From contig NZ_QXDC01000003.1 in NCBI RefSeq assembly GCF_003550065.1, positions 744,001-808,000 of the forward strand: a stretch of DNA of 64,000 nucleotides. The letters are read 5' to 3'. The DNA comes from Hephaestia caeni. GTDB lineage: Bacteria > Pseudomonadota > Alphaproteobacteria > Sphingomonadales > Sphingomonadaceae. The notes under the pieces were generated by a model. The model was given only the letters and a program-made list of their open reading frames with translations. It ran no database searches and was not told the DNA's origin. Position 1 is the first letter of the stretch. Each line of letters begins with the position of its first letter. This document shows, in pieces, positions 35,334-43,824 of this stretch. The position numbers and the translations under genes are program-made.

Positions 35334-37337
35334 TCAGAGATGCAGCGCCTGTTCGAGGAACGCCGCTGATTTGGACAGCATGTCGGCCCGCGCCGCCGAA
35401 TCGCGTAATTGATGGTCGAGACCGGGGTAGACGATCAACGTGCTCTGCTTGCCCGCTTTATCCAGCGCCGCGTCCATCGCCTGCGATTCCTTGATATCGA
35501 CGTTCATGTCCTTGGTGCCGTGGAACATCAAGACGGGTGCCTTGAACGCGCCGACGTGGCGCAGCGGGGAGCCTGATTCGACGATTTCCGGGCTGTCGCC
35601 GATCTCGTCCAGCGCAAGCCGCGTATTGACATAGCCCTTGTGCTCATCGCGCAGCATGCCGAGATCGGTCACCGGGGCGACCGCCACGACCGCGTGGAAG
35701 AGCGCCGGATCGAGCACGTTCGACTGGAGCGCCGCATAGCCGCCGTAGGACCATCCGACGATCGCGAGCTTGGCGGGATCGGCGATACCCTGCTTCACGA
35801 GCCACCGGCCCGCATCATTCACATCGCCGATCGCGGTCTTCCACGAATGCCAGGCATTGTCGTTGAACCAATCATCGCCATAGCCCGTCGAGCCACGATA
35901 ATTGGGCTGGAGCACGGCATAGCCGCGATTGACGAAGAATTGCGTCAGCCAATCGAACCCCCATTGGTCACGCGAGGCGGGGCCGCCGTGCGGCATGACG
36001 ATCGCCTGAAGGTTCTTGCCGTCGCTGCCCGGTGGAAGCGTGAGATAGGCGGGGATCGCCGTACCGTCCGCCGCCGGATAGCTGACCGACGTCATCTTGC
36101 CGAGCGGCACACCCGCGAGCTGTGGCCGCTCGATCGCGATCTGCCGCAGCTTTTTCGCGCGCTCGTCGAAGAAGTAATAGCGGCCCGAATCGACATCCGA
36201 TTCGGCGTAGATCAGATGTTTCGTGCCGTCGGCGCTCGAATCGACGATGTTGATCAGCGGCTGGTTCGGCAGGACCGCCGAAAGCGATGCGGTAAGCTTT
36301 TCATATTTGGGATCGAAGTAATGTGCTTGTTCGACGTCGCTCGAATAGGTCGCGGCGACGATATGCCCGCGCCGCCCCACCGTGATGACGCCCGCAACGT
36401 CATATTTCGGATTGGCATAGGCAAGCTCCTTCTTCATCGAGCCGTCGAGCGCGACGCGGAACAGCGCGTCGCGTCCGTCGACGCGCCCGATCGCATATGC
36501 CGTGTCGGTCGACCCATCGACCGCGATCGGCGCCATGCCCTCGTTCGTCACGCTGTTGTAGGTGGAAAAAGGCGTCCAATCGTCGCTACCCTGCTTGCGG
36601 TAGTAGAACGTCTCGACGCCCTTCGAGAAGACGTTGCGCCGCAACGATTCGTCGGTCTGCATGATCCGCACCGCACCGGTGCCGTCAGCGATATAGCGTT
36701 GCGCGACCGGATTGGGGCCAATGACGTGATCGACCTTACCGGTCTCGACGTCGATCAGATCGACGCCATAACCTTGCTTGCTATTGCCCATGCGCGCCAT
36801 CCCCGCACGCACCGGCATATAATAGCGTTCGACGAGGACCTTCGGCGACGAGCCGTCGCGCCAATCGATAACGCGCCCGTCAGAGCCCTGCGCCCGATAT
36901 TGGTTGCGCTGCTGCGCGGTGATGGCGCGCGCGTCGCTGCCGTCGGCGTTGAGCGACGCGAGCCGGAGGAAGACACGCTGGACTCCCTCGACCGTCGCGA
37001 TGCCGTATTCGGTGCACAGGAGCCGCGTGTTCGATGCCCAGCCGCACGAAACGAGTGCAAGTGGGTTGCCGTCCGCGAAGTTGATCGGCTTCGACGCGCC
37101 GCTCGCGACATCGATCACGGCCAGCACGGTGCCCTGGCCCGGACCGGGAACGACCGTCGCGATTTTCGATCCGTCCGGCGACAGGCTGGCGTCGAGCACG
37201 CTTTCGCGCTTGCCGAAGGCCGCTGCCGCGTCCGCGTCGCTCATCTGCTGCGCCGACGCGGGACAGGCAATCGCGGCAAGCGACACCGCGGCGACGCCAA
37301 AACGGAGCGCTCTCGCGCGCATTCCAACATCGTACAT
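35334..37337 (-). CDS. S9 family prolyl oligopeptidase-type peptidase
   Basis: A 667-residue exported serine peptidase with a signal peptide (AAIACPASAQQ), a seven-bladed propeller-like N-terminal part, and a C-terminal alpha/beta hydrolase domain. The nucleophile lies in GWSYGGYAALQS, HGGPASRDQWG forms the oxyanion region, and the catalytic histidine is in YPGLDHQLRD. This is the S9C/acylaminoacyl-peptidase branch common in sphingomonads. ATG at 37337 is chosen over 30 further upstream codons because GGGGGA precedes it and a signal peptide follows. Divergent from the M28 peptidase. Confidence 0.9.
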   Translation of the reverse strand: MYDVGMRARALRFGVAAVSLAAIACPASAQQMSDADAAAAFGKRESVLDASLSPDGSKIATVVPGPGQGTVLAVIDVASGASKPINFADGNPLALVSCGWASNTRLLCTEYGIATVEGVQRVFLRLASLNADGSDARAITAQQRNQYRAQGSDGRVIDWRDGSSPKVLVERYYMPVRAGMARMGNSKQGYGVDLIDVETGKVDHVIGPNPVAQRYIADGTGAVRIMQTDESLRRNVFSKGVETFYYRKQGSDDWTPFSTYNSVTNEGMAPIAVDGSTDTAYAIGRVDGRDALFRVALDGSMKKELAYANPKYDVAGVITVGRRGHIVAATYSSDVEQAHYFDPKYEKLTASLSAVLPNQPLINIVDSSADGTKHLIYAESDVDSGRYYFFDERAKKLRQIAIERPQLAGVPLGKMTSVSYPAADGTAIPAYLTLPPGSDGKNLQAIVMPHGGPASRDQWGFDWLTQFFVNRGYAVLQPNYRGSTGYGDDWFNDNAWHSWKTAIGDVNDAGRWLVKQGIADPAKLAIVGWSYGGYAALQSNVLDPALFHAVVAVAPVTDLGMLRDEHKGYVNTRLALDEIGDSPEIVESGSPLRHVGAFKAPVLMFHGTKDMNVDIKESQAMDAALDKAGKQSTLIVYPGLDHQLRDSAARADMLSKSAAFLEQALHL

Positions 37338-37506
37338 TTGGAAAATTCCCCCCAATCGATTGGTTTCTATGCGGAAGATCGTGCTCCATCCAGCTACGTC
37401 ACGCAAGGGACCACCCTGCGGCCGCATGCGTGGAGCCTTGCTTCATGTTTCATCCGAAGCGACGCGCCCGCTTGCGTGCGCGCCTGCCGGATGCGACAGA
37501 TCGCGC

Positions 37507-39147
37507 ATGTCACGCTGCTCGATTCCGCTGCTCCTCGCCGCGCTGCTGCTCGCCGCGCCCGCTGCCGGGCAGGACGCACCCACCCTCTCGATCGAGACGC
37601 TCAAGACCGTCACCGAGACGCTGTCGTCCGACGCCTATGAGGGTCGGGCGCCGACCACACCGGCCGAGGCGAAGACGACCGATTATATCGTCGCGCGGTT
37701 CAAGACGGCCGGGTTGCAACCGGGCAATCACGGATCGTGGTTCCAGGATGTGCCGCTGGTCGAGATCACCGCGCGCGACGTGGCGCCGATCACGATCACC
37801 GGCGGCACGACGCCGCTTTCGTTCGCCTATCGCACCGACATGGTGATCGCGACCTATCGCGTGGTGCCGCGGATCGCCGTTCGGAACAGCGACATGGTCT
37901 TCGTCGGCTACGGCATCAACGCGCCCGAGCGCGGCTGGAACGATTATGCCGGCGTCGACGTGAAGGGGAAGACCGTCGTCATCCTCGTCAACGATCCCGA
38001 TTGGGAAACCGCCGGGAACGACGGCCCGTTCGAGGGCCGCGCAATGACCTATTACGGGCGCTGGACCTACAAATACGAGGAAGCCGCGCGACAGGGCGCC
38101 GCCGCGGCGATCATCGTCCATCAGACCGCGCCAGCCTCCTACGGGTGGAACGTCGTTCAGTCGTCATGGACCGGGCCGCAACTCGAGCTTGCGGCCGAGG
38201 GCGATCACATGGACCAGAGCGAGGCCATCGGCTGGGTCCAGCTCGATGCGGCGAAGCGGCTGTTCGCCAGCGCCGGCAAGGATTTCGAGGCGCTCGCGGC
38301 GACCGCCGGGAACAAGGGCTTCAAGGCGGTGCCGCTGGGGCTCAAGGCGAGCTTCACGTTCGACAACAGCGTCCGGCGGCAGGCATCGAAGAACGTGATC
38401 GGCGTACTGCCTGGCACCGAACGGCCGCAGGAGACGGTGTTCTACACCGCGCATTGGGACCATCTCGGGCGCTGCGACGCGGTCGATGGCGACGACATCT
38501 GCAACGGCGCGCTCGACAATGCGAGCGGGGTCGCCGGGCTGATCGCGATCGCCGAGGCGCAGGTGAAGGCCGGGCCGGCGGCGCGCACCCAGGCCTTTAT
38601 GGCGGTGACGGCCGAGGAATCGGGGCTGCTGGGATCGCGTTATTATGCCGAGCATCCGATCTATCCGCTCGGGCTGACGGTGGGGGGCGTCAATATGGAC
38701 GTGCTCAACGTCAACGGCCGGACCCGGAATGTCGTCGTCACCGGGTACGGCAAGTCAGACCTCGATGATCTGATCGTGCCGCTCGCCAAGGCGCAGGGGC
38801 GCCACGTCGAGCCCGAGGCGCATCCCGAGCGCGGCGGCTATTACCGATCGGACCATTTCAGCTTCGCCAAACTGGGCGTGCCGATGCTCGATGCGGGCAG
38901 CGGCGAGGATCTGGTGGAAGGCGGCACCGTGGCGGGTGAAGCGGCAGCGAAGGATTATGGCGAGCATCGCTATCACCAGCCCGCCGACGAATATGATCCG
39001 ACATGGGATTGGTCGGGCGCGATCGACGACCTGACGCTCTATTATCGGCTTGGCCGCGGGCTCGCCGAAGGCGATAGCTGGCCCGCATGGAAGCCCGATG
39101 CCGAGTTCCGCGCGATTCGCGAGGCGTCTCGCGCGGCGGCACAATAG
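37507..39147 (+). CDS. M28 family zinc peptidase with PA domain
   Basis: A 546-residue exported aminopeptidase. After a signal peptide (LLLAAPAAGQ) comes a long N-terminal part including a PA-type insert (about residues 140-280), then the M28 metal site: AHWDHLGRC, GALDNASGVAG, TAEESGLLGSRYY and RSDHFSFAKLG. Metal ligands His, Asp, Glu-Glu and a final His in GEHRYHQPADE are all in place. The ATG at 37507 is followed directly by the signal peptide. Probably cleaves peptides in the periplasm together with the divergent S9 peptidase. Confidence 0.9.
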   Translation: MSRCSIPLLLAALLLAAPAAGQDAPTLSIETLKTVTETLSSDAYEGRAPTTPAEAKTTDYIVARFKTAGLQPGNHGSWFQDVPLVEITARDVAPITITGGTTPLSFAYRTDMVIATYRVVPRIAVRNSDMVFVGYGINAPERGWNDYAGVDVKGKTVVILVNDPDWETAGNDGPFEGRAMTYYGRWTYKYEEAARQGAAAAIIVHQTAPASYGWNVVQSSWTGPQLELAAEGDHMDQSEAIGWVQLDAAKRLFASAGKDFEALAATAGNKGFKAVPLGLKASFTFDNSVRRQASKNVIGVLPGTERPQETVFYTAHWDHLGRCDAVDGDDICNGALDNASGVAGLIAIAEAQVKAGPAARTQAFMAVTAEESGLLGSRYYAEHPIYPLGLTVGGVNMDVLNVNGRTRNVVVTGYGKSDLDDLIVPLAKAQGRHVEPEAHPERGGYYRSDHFSFAKLGVPMLDAGSGEDLVEGGTVAGEAAAKDYGEHRYHQPADEYDPTWDWSGAIDDLTLYYRLGRGLAEGDSWPAWKPDAEFRAIREASRAAAQ

Positions 39148-39158
39148 GACGTTCGCCA

Positions 39159-40130
39159 ATGGCTCGAGTGGTGCAACCCGCCGAATGGGCGCGGCACAAG
39201 GCGGTGTGGATCGGCTTTCCGAGCCACGCGGAATTGTGGCGCGACGATCTGATGCCTGCCCGCGAGGAAGTGATCGCCTTTGCGCGCGCGGTCCACGCCG
39301 ACGGCAAGGGCGAGACGGTGCTGCTGGTCGCCGCCGACGACGAAGCCGCTGCCGCTGCGCGAAAGGCCGCGCCCTTCGCCGAGGTGGTGGTCGAGCCGTT
39401 CGGCGATATCTGGCTGCGCGATACCGCACCGATCCTGGTATCGGACGGGACGGCACGCGATTTCGACTTCAACGGCTGGGGCGGCAAATACGATCTGCCC
39501 GGCGACGACGACATCGGCGAGCGGCTGGCCGCACGGTTGGGGATCGCGACCGAGACGTGCGGCTGGATCCTCGAGGGCGGCGCGATCGACGGCGACGGCA
39601 CCGGGCTTGCCGTCACCACCGAGCAATGCCTGCTCAACCCCAATCGCAACGCCGGGCTGGGCAAGGCCGAGATCGAGGAGCGGCTCTACCACGATCTCGG
39701 CGTGGTCGACGTGCTGTGGCTGGGCGATGGGCTGCTCAACGACCATACCGACGGCCATGTCGACAACCTTGCGCGCTTCGTGGGGCCGGCGCGGCTGGCG
39801 ATCCCCGAGCCGACCGAGAACGACCCCAATTGGCAAGTCTATCAGCGCGCCGCGCAGCGCGCCGAAAGCTTCGGCCGGGTCGAATTGGTGCGGCTGCCCT
39901 CACCCGGCCGAATCCTGCATGGCGACGAGGTGGTGCCGGCAAGCTACATGAATTTCTACATTGGCAATGCCAGCGTCGTGGTGCCGCAATATGGCGCCGA
40001 GAACGACGCCGCCGCGGTCGCCGCGATCGCCGACCTGTTCCCTACCCGCAACGTCGTGGGCCAGCGCGCCGACCATATCCTGACCGGCGGCGGCAGCTTC
40101 CACTGCATCAGCCAGCAGGTGCCCGCGTAG
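39159..40130 (+). CDS. aguA: Agmatine deiminase
   Basis: Converts agmatine to N-carbamoylputrescine. The 323-residue sequence shows FGDIWLRDTAPI, GWILEGGAIDGDG, LNDHTDGHVDNLARF and the catalytic cysteine in GGGSFHCISQQ, the guanidine-modifying fold signature. The next step, AguB, is encoded at 41640. It lies 11 bp after the M28 gene. Confidence 0.95.
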   Translation: MARVVQPAEWARHKAVWIGFPSHAELWRDDLMPAREEVIAFARAVHADGKGETVLLVAADDEAAAAARKAAPFAEVVVEPFGDIWLRDTAPILVSDGTARDFDFNGWGGKYDLPGDDDIGERLAARLGIATETCGWILEGGAIDGDGTGLAVTTEQCLLNPNRNAGLGKAEIEERLYHDLGVVDVLWLGDGLLNDHTDGHVDNLARFVGPARLAIPEPTENDPNWQVYQRAAQRAESFGRVELVRLPSPGRILHGDEVVPASYMNFYIGNASVVVPQYGAENDAAAVAAIADLFPTRNVVGQRADHILTGGGSFHCISQQVPA

Positions 40131-40607
40131 GGTATTGTTCGCGCGGCGCCGGCCCGCTCCCTCAAACAACCCTGAAGCGCGGAAGTTTAGGCGAAGGTGA
40201 GCCCAAGAACACTTGCTGCCGAGGCTGGGCGCCGGCGCGCACGAGATCGACCGAATCAAAGAGCGGTGCGAAGCATGGCATGACTGTGGGGTTGTAGGAC
40301 AGCGAAAAGAACAAAGAGGGAATAACGCGGAGGCGCGAAGAAATCGTCACCCCAGCGAAGGCTGGGGTCTATTTCTGACTGTGGTGCCAGTCGCGAGAGA
40401 CATGGACCCCAGCCTTCGCTGGGGCGACGGGGTCATTTTCTCTGCGCTCTCTGCGCTTCGGCGCGACCCTATGTCCTTTCTCGTCCTTATGCCGACCAGC
40501 ACGAAGGCCGGGCATTGATCCGGCGGCGCATCGACATCGCGGTTAAGCAGATCACAACGGTTCGAGGGCTATGCCGCCAGCGGGGTTTTCCACCGCCGGG
40601 CGGGGAC
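40131..40607. other. 477-bp gap filled with repeat remnants
   Basis: I see no convincing gene here. It holds a family B paired hairpin at 40351-40424, family D fragments at about 40327 and 40438, and a short family A-like stretch at about 40145. It separates aguA from the SleB hydrolase gene. The sequence looks like a site where several repeat types have accumulated. Confidence 0.6.
40351..40424. repeat. Paired-hairpin repeat, family B copy 3
   Basis: ACCCCAGC GAAG GCTGGGGT at 40351-40370 and CCCCAGC CTTC GCTGGGG ending at 40424, with about 36 bases between them. The two hairpins are inverted copies of each other. Confidence 0.78.
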
Positions 40608-41546
40608 ATGGACACGCGCATCGCCTTCGGGCTCGTCACGCTGATTGCCGCCACGTCGTGCGTCGCCACCGCGCCGCGCGAGCAAGCGCGTGTGACGATG
40701 CCGGTGCCGCCGCCCGCGCGGACGGCATCAAAAGTGGTGCTCGCCGTGCCGCCCGGCCCGTCCGAGGCGCTGCTCGCGCATGCCGGAGCGCCGACGCTTG
40801 CCGAGGCGATGGCGGTGACGGCGGCGCCGGCCTTTCTCGATACCGCACAGGGCGACGACGCTGCCCGTGCGCTCGATTGCCTGACGCAGGCGGTTTATTA
40901 CGAAGCCCGCTCCGAGCCGATCGAAGGCCAGCAGGCGGTGGCGCAGGTGGTGCTCAACCGCGTCCGCAACCCGGCCTTTCCCAACAGCGTGTGCGGCACC
41001 GTGTACGAAGGATCGTCGCGCAGCACCGGATGCCAGTTCACCTTCACCTGCGACGGATCGCTGACCGCGCGGCGCGAGCCCGCGGCGTGGGAACGCGCGC
41101 GGCAGGTGGCGCAGGCGGCGCTGGCAGGCTTCGTCTACGCGCCGGTGGGATCGGCGACCTTCTATCACACCGATGCGGTGCACCCCGGCTGGGCAACGCG
41201 CGTCACCAGCGTCGGCACGATCGGCGCGCATATCTTCTATCGCCTGCCGGGGGTATGGGGCGGCGCACTCGCCTATCGCCAGCGCTATGGCGGCGTCGAA
41301 CCCGGCGTGACGGCGGGTACGCGCTTCGCCGAAAAGGCGACCGAGGCGCTGATCGAGGCGATCGAGGGCGTGCGCATCCATCGCGGCGGCGTGGCGGCGG
41401 CGACAGACGCCGACAGCGCGGAGACGGCGAGCGCGGCTCGGCCCGTCGAGCATCGCAGCGGCGTCGCGATCCATCGCGGCCCTGCCGCCGCGGCCGTGCA
41501 GCACGGGGTGACGATCCATGCGGGGACGCCGGGCGACGACGCCTGA
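40608..41546 (+). CDS. SleB-type cell wall hydrolase
   Basis: A 312-residue exported protein; the start MDTRIAFGLVTLIAATSCVA looks like a lipoprotein or signal anchor. The Hydrolase_2 domain runs from about residue 90 with LTQAVYYEARSEPIEGQQAV (probable catalytic Glu), VVLNRVRNPAFPNSVCGTVY, CQFTFTCDG and GSATFYHTDAVHPGW. This family cleaves peptidoglycan (lytic transglycosylase type in spore SleB). The last 70 residues are an extension with IHRGG-like repeats (IHRGG, IHRGP, IHAGT). It lies between the two agmatine genes, all on one strand. Confidence 0.88.
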   Translation: MDTRIAFGLVTLIAATSCVATAPREQARVTMPVPPPARTASKVVLAVPPGPSEALLAHAGAPTLAEAMAVTAAPAFLDTAQGDDAARALDCLTQAVYYEARSEPIEGQQAVAQVVLNRVRNPAFPNSVCGTVYEGSSRSTGCQFTFTCDGSLTARREPAAWERARQVAQAALAGFVYAPVGSATFYHTDAVHPGWATRVTSVGTIGAHIFYRLPGVWGGALAYRQRYGGVEPGVTAGTRFAEKATEALIEAIEGVRIHRGGVAAATDADSAETASAARPVEHRSGVAIHRGPAAAAVQHGVTIHAGTPGDDA

Positions 41547-41639
41547 TCAGGATGCCCGAACCCCTGCCTGCGCAGGGGCAGGCAATCCGGCATGACGAGA
41601 CGGTTTCGATTCGCGCGCCGACCTACTAGATAACGACGC

Positions 41640-42488
41640 ATGACCGAGATCACCGTCGCCGCACTCCAGCTCGCCTTTTCGACCGATACGCACGCCAACA
41701 TCGCGCGCGTGGGCGAGATGGTGCGCGAGGCCGCGGGCAAGGGCGCTCAGGTGGTGCTGCCGCCCGAATTGTTCGAGGGCGAATATTTCTGCCGCGTCGA
41801 GGACGAAGGGCTGTTCGCGGCCGCGAAGCCGAGCGCCGAGCACCCCTCGGTGCTGGCGATGCAGCGGCTTGCCGACGATCTCGGCATCTGGATTCCGACC
41901 AGCTTCTTCGAGGCCGACGGGCCGCATCATTACAACAGCCTCGCGATGATCGCGCCGGGCGGCCGGATCGCGGGCGTCTATCGCAAGAGCCACATCCCCG
42001 ACGGGCCGGGATATGAGGAGAAATTCTATTTCCGCCCCGGCAATACCGGCTTCAAGGTATGGGACGGGCCGGGCGCGACGCTGGGCGTGGGCGTGTGCTG
42101 GGACCAATGGTATCCCGAGGCCGCGCGCGCGATGATGCTGATGGGCGCGGACGTGCTGTTCTACCCCACCGCGATCGGCAGCGAGCCGCACGACGAGGGG
42201 CTCGATACCGCACGGCTGTGGCGGCGCGCGATGGTGGGACATGCAGTATCGAATGTGGTGCCGATCGTGGCGGCGAACCGCGTCGGCACCGAGCACGGCC
42301 AGACCTTCTACGGCACCAGCTTCATCACCGACGAGCGCGGCGACGTGCTCGCCGAACTCGATCGTCGGCAAGAAGGCGTGATCACCGCGACGATCGACCT
42401 CGACCGCGTGAAGCTCCACCGCGCCGCCTTCGGCTTCTTCCGCGACCGCCGGCCCGAGCTGTATGGGCGGCTGGTGGAGGACGTGTGA
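41640..42488 (+). CDS. aguB: N-carbamoylputrescine amidase
   Basis: Nitrilase-family enzyme hydrolysing N-carbamoylputrescine to putrescine. The 282-residue sequence has the triad residues in LPPELFEGEYFCR (Glu), YRKSHIPDGPGYEEKFYF (Lys) and GVGVCWDQWYPEAARAM (Cys), and AANRVGTEHGQTFYGTSFI. It completes the agmatine pathway begun by AguA. Confidence 0.95.
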   Translation: MTEITVAALQLAFSTDTHANIARVGEMVREAAGKGAQVVLPPELFEGEYFCRVEDEGLFAAAKPSAEHPSVLAMQRLADDLGIWIPTSFFEADGPHHYNSLAMIAPGGRIAGVYRKSHIPDGPGYEEKFYFRPGNTGFKVWDGPGATLGVGVCWDQWYPEAARAMMLMGADVLFYPTAIGSEPHDEGLDTARLWRRAMVGHAVSNVVPIVAANRVGTEHGQTFYGTSFITDERGDVLAELDRRQEGVITATIDLDRVKLHRAAFGFFRDRRPELYGRLVEDV

Positions 42489-42573
42489 GGAGGCGAGGCA
42501 GCGCACGAACCATCATCCGTAACCCTGAACTCGTTTGGCATTTATCCTCTTCGGAGACGTCCTTCATGCACCT

Positions 42574-42636
42574 CCCCGGCGAAGGCCGGGGTCCAGCGGC
42601 GGGCCGGCCGTAACTGGGCCCCGGCCTTCGCCGGGG
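42574..42636. repeat. Paired-hairpin repeat, family B copy 4
   Basis: CCCCGGC GAAG GCCGGGG at 42574-42591 and its inverted partner CCCCGGC CTTC GCCGGGG at 42619-42636. It lies in the 230-bp gap between the converging aguB and DUF72 genes; no gene is seen in that gap. Confidence 0.75.
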
Positions 42637-42718
42637 AAGTAGGTAGGAGGTGTGCAGTGATTACGTGCCTGAAAAGGGGGAATTACCAACGCGTTCAACA
42701 TGGCGTGTTCGTGTCGCT

Positions 42719-43507
42719 TTACCCGGCGACCCGCGCGATCAGTGCCTGCGCGGCGGCGGGGGCGCGGATCTTGGCGCCGTTGATGCAGAAGATGAAGGTC
42801 TCGCGGCGGCGCTTTTCGGGGGGCGCGGGCGCGACATAGGGCAGCCCTTCGGGCGCGCCGCCTTGTGCCCAGCACCGCGCGGCGGCGGCCCAGCGATCGA
42901 GATCGGCGGGCGCATAGCCGGCGGGCTCGGCCTCGACCGCGTTTTCGAGCCGCGCGTAGACGAAATCGGCGGTGATGTCGGCGATCGCGGGATACTCATC
43001 CGATTGGGCGAAGACGATCGCCACCCCCGCCTTGCGCGCCATCGCCACGAATTCGGGGACTGCGAAACTTTCGTGGCGCACCTGGATCGCGTGGCGCAGC
43101 GCGACGCCCGCGTGCGCGGCCGGCAGCAGATCGATGAACGCCTGCATGTCGGCTGCGTCGAACTTCTTGGTCGCCATGAACTGCCACAGCACGGGGCCGA
43201 GCTTGTCGCCCAGCTCGACGATGCCCTGATCGACGAAGCGCTGCACCGATTCGCCCGCCTCGGCCAGCACCCGGCGATTGGTGCAATAGCGCGATCCCTT
43301 GACGGTGAAGACGAACCCATCGGGCGCCGTCCTGGCCCAGGCGGCGAAACTCTCGGGCTTTTGCCGGCCGTAATAGGTGCCGTTGATCTCGATCGCCGTC
43401 ACCGCGCGACTGGCGAACTCAAGCTCCTTTTTCTGGACGAGCCCTTGCGGGTAGAAGCTCCCGCGCCACGGCTCATAGGTCCAGCCGCCGATTCCGATCC
43501 TGATCAT
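42719..43507 (-). CDS. DUF72 family TIM-barrel protein
   Basis: A 262-residue YecE/DUF72 protein of unknown biochemical role. Motifs include MIRIGIGGWTYEPWRGSFYP, FASRAVTAIEINGTYYGRQK, GFVFTVKGSRYCTN and AVRHESF-like VRHESFAVPEF. It is the last core gene before the island end. Confidence 0.92.
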   Translation of the reverse strand: MIRIGIGGWTYEPWRGSFYPQGLVQKKELEFASRAVTAIEINGTYYGRQKPESFAAWARTAPDGFVFTVKGSRYCTNRRVLAEAGESVQRFVDQGIVELGDKLGPVLWQFMATKKFDAADMQAFIDLLPAAHAGVALRHAIQVRHESFAVPEFVAMARKAGVAIVFAQSDEYPAIADITADFVYARLENAVEAEPAGYAPADLDRWAAAARCWAQGGAPEGLPYVAPAPPEKRRRETFIFCINGAKIRAPAAAQALIARVAG

Positions 43508-43624
43508 GGCGAAAGACTAGGCGCGCCGCCCGGCGCCGTCACCCCGCGACGTGCCGTCAAACCCATCCGAGGCCGGCCGGGCCGGTATCGACCCGAAGTC
43601 AGCCGCTGAAAATCGTGTGACGGC

Positions 43625-43669
43625 TGGAGCGGGCGAAGGGATTCGAACCCTCGACCCCAACCTTGGCAA
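43625..43669 (-). tRNA. tRNA-Gly(GCC) 3' fragment; attachment-site core
   Basis: Read on the minus strand this is the last 45 bases of tRNA-Gly: anticodon loop TTGCCAA, stem GGTTG, T-arm GAGGG TTCGAAT CCCTT, acceptor strand CGCCCGC and TCCA. The 5' half (acceptor, D-arm) is missing and replaced by AT-rich sequence, although the base before the loop could still wobble-pair. A tyrosine integrase starts 156 bp away. I read this as one end (att core) of an integrated element; the gene is a fragment here, not functional. The complete tRNA should lie at the other end, outside the window. Confidence 0.85.
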
Positions 43670-43730
43670 AGTTATACTATGCCTACTCCAGCATTCGCGA
43701 TTCTACTCTATTCTTATAAAAATCAATTAC

Positions 43731-43759
43731 TTGATCTATATTCTGTGCGCTGCCATACT
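43731..43759 (+). promoter_or_regulatory. Possible integrase promoter
   Basis: TTGATC at 43731-43736 and CATACT at 43754-43759 are 17 bases apart within the AT-rich stretch before the integrase. Weak evidence only. Confidence 0.3.
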
Positions 43760-43824
43760 CCAGAAATACTCTTCGTTTTCCTTCACGGTGGTGAACGGGT
43801 GGTGAACTGGAATCGGGCAAAAAG

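Larger units (their letters stand above)
43508..43824. other. Island junction without protein gene
   Basis: This 317-bp stretch contains the tRNA-Gly fragment (43625-43669) and then AT-rich sequence (about 43690-43760) unlike the GC-rich core, leading to the integrase. Open frames here, including one reading the tRNA in translation (GEGIRTLDPNLGKV), are not genes. Confidence 0.75.

Noticed and set aside
43551..43805. Plus-strand reading frame containing GEGIRTLDPNLGKV
   Set aside because: This peptide is the translation of the tRNA-Gly fragment, a well-known annotation artefact. No ribosome site and no protein family.
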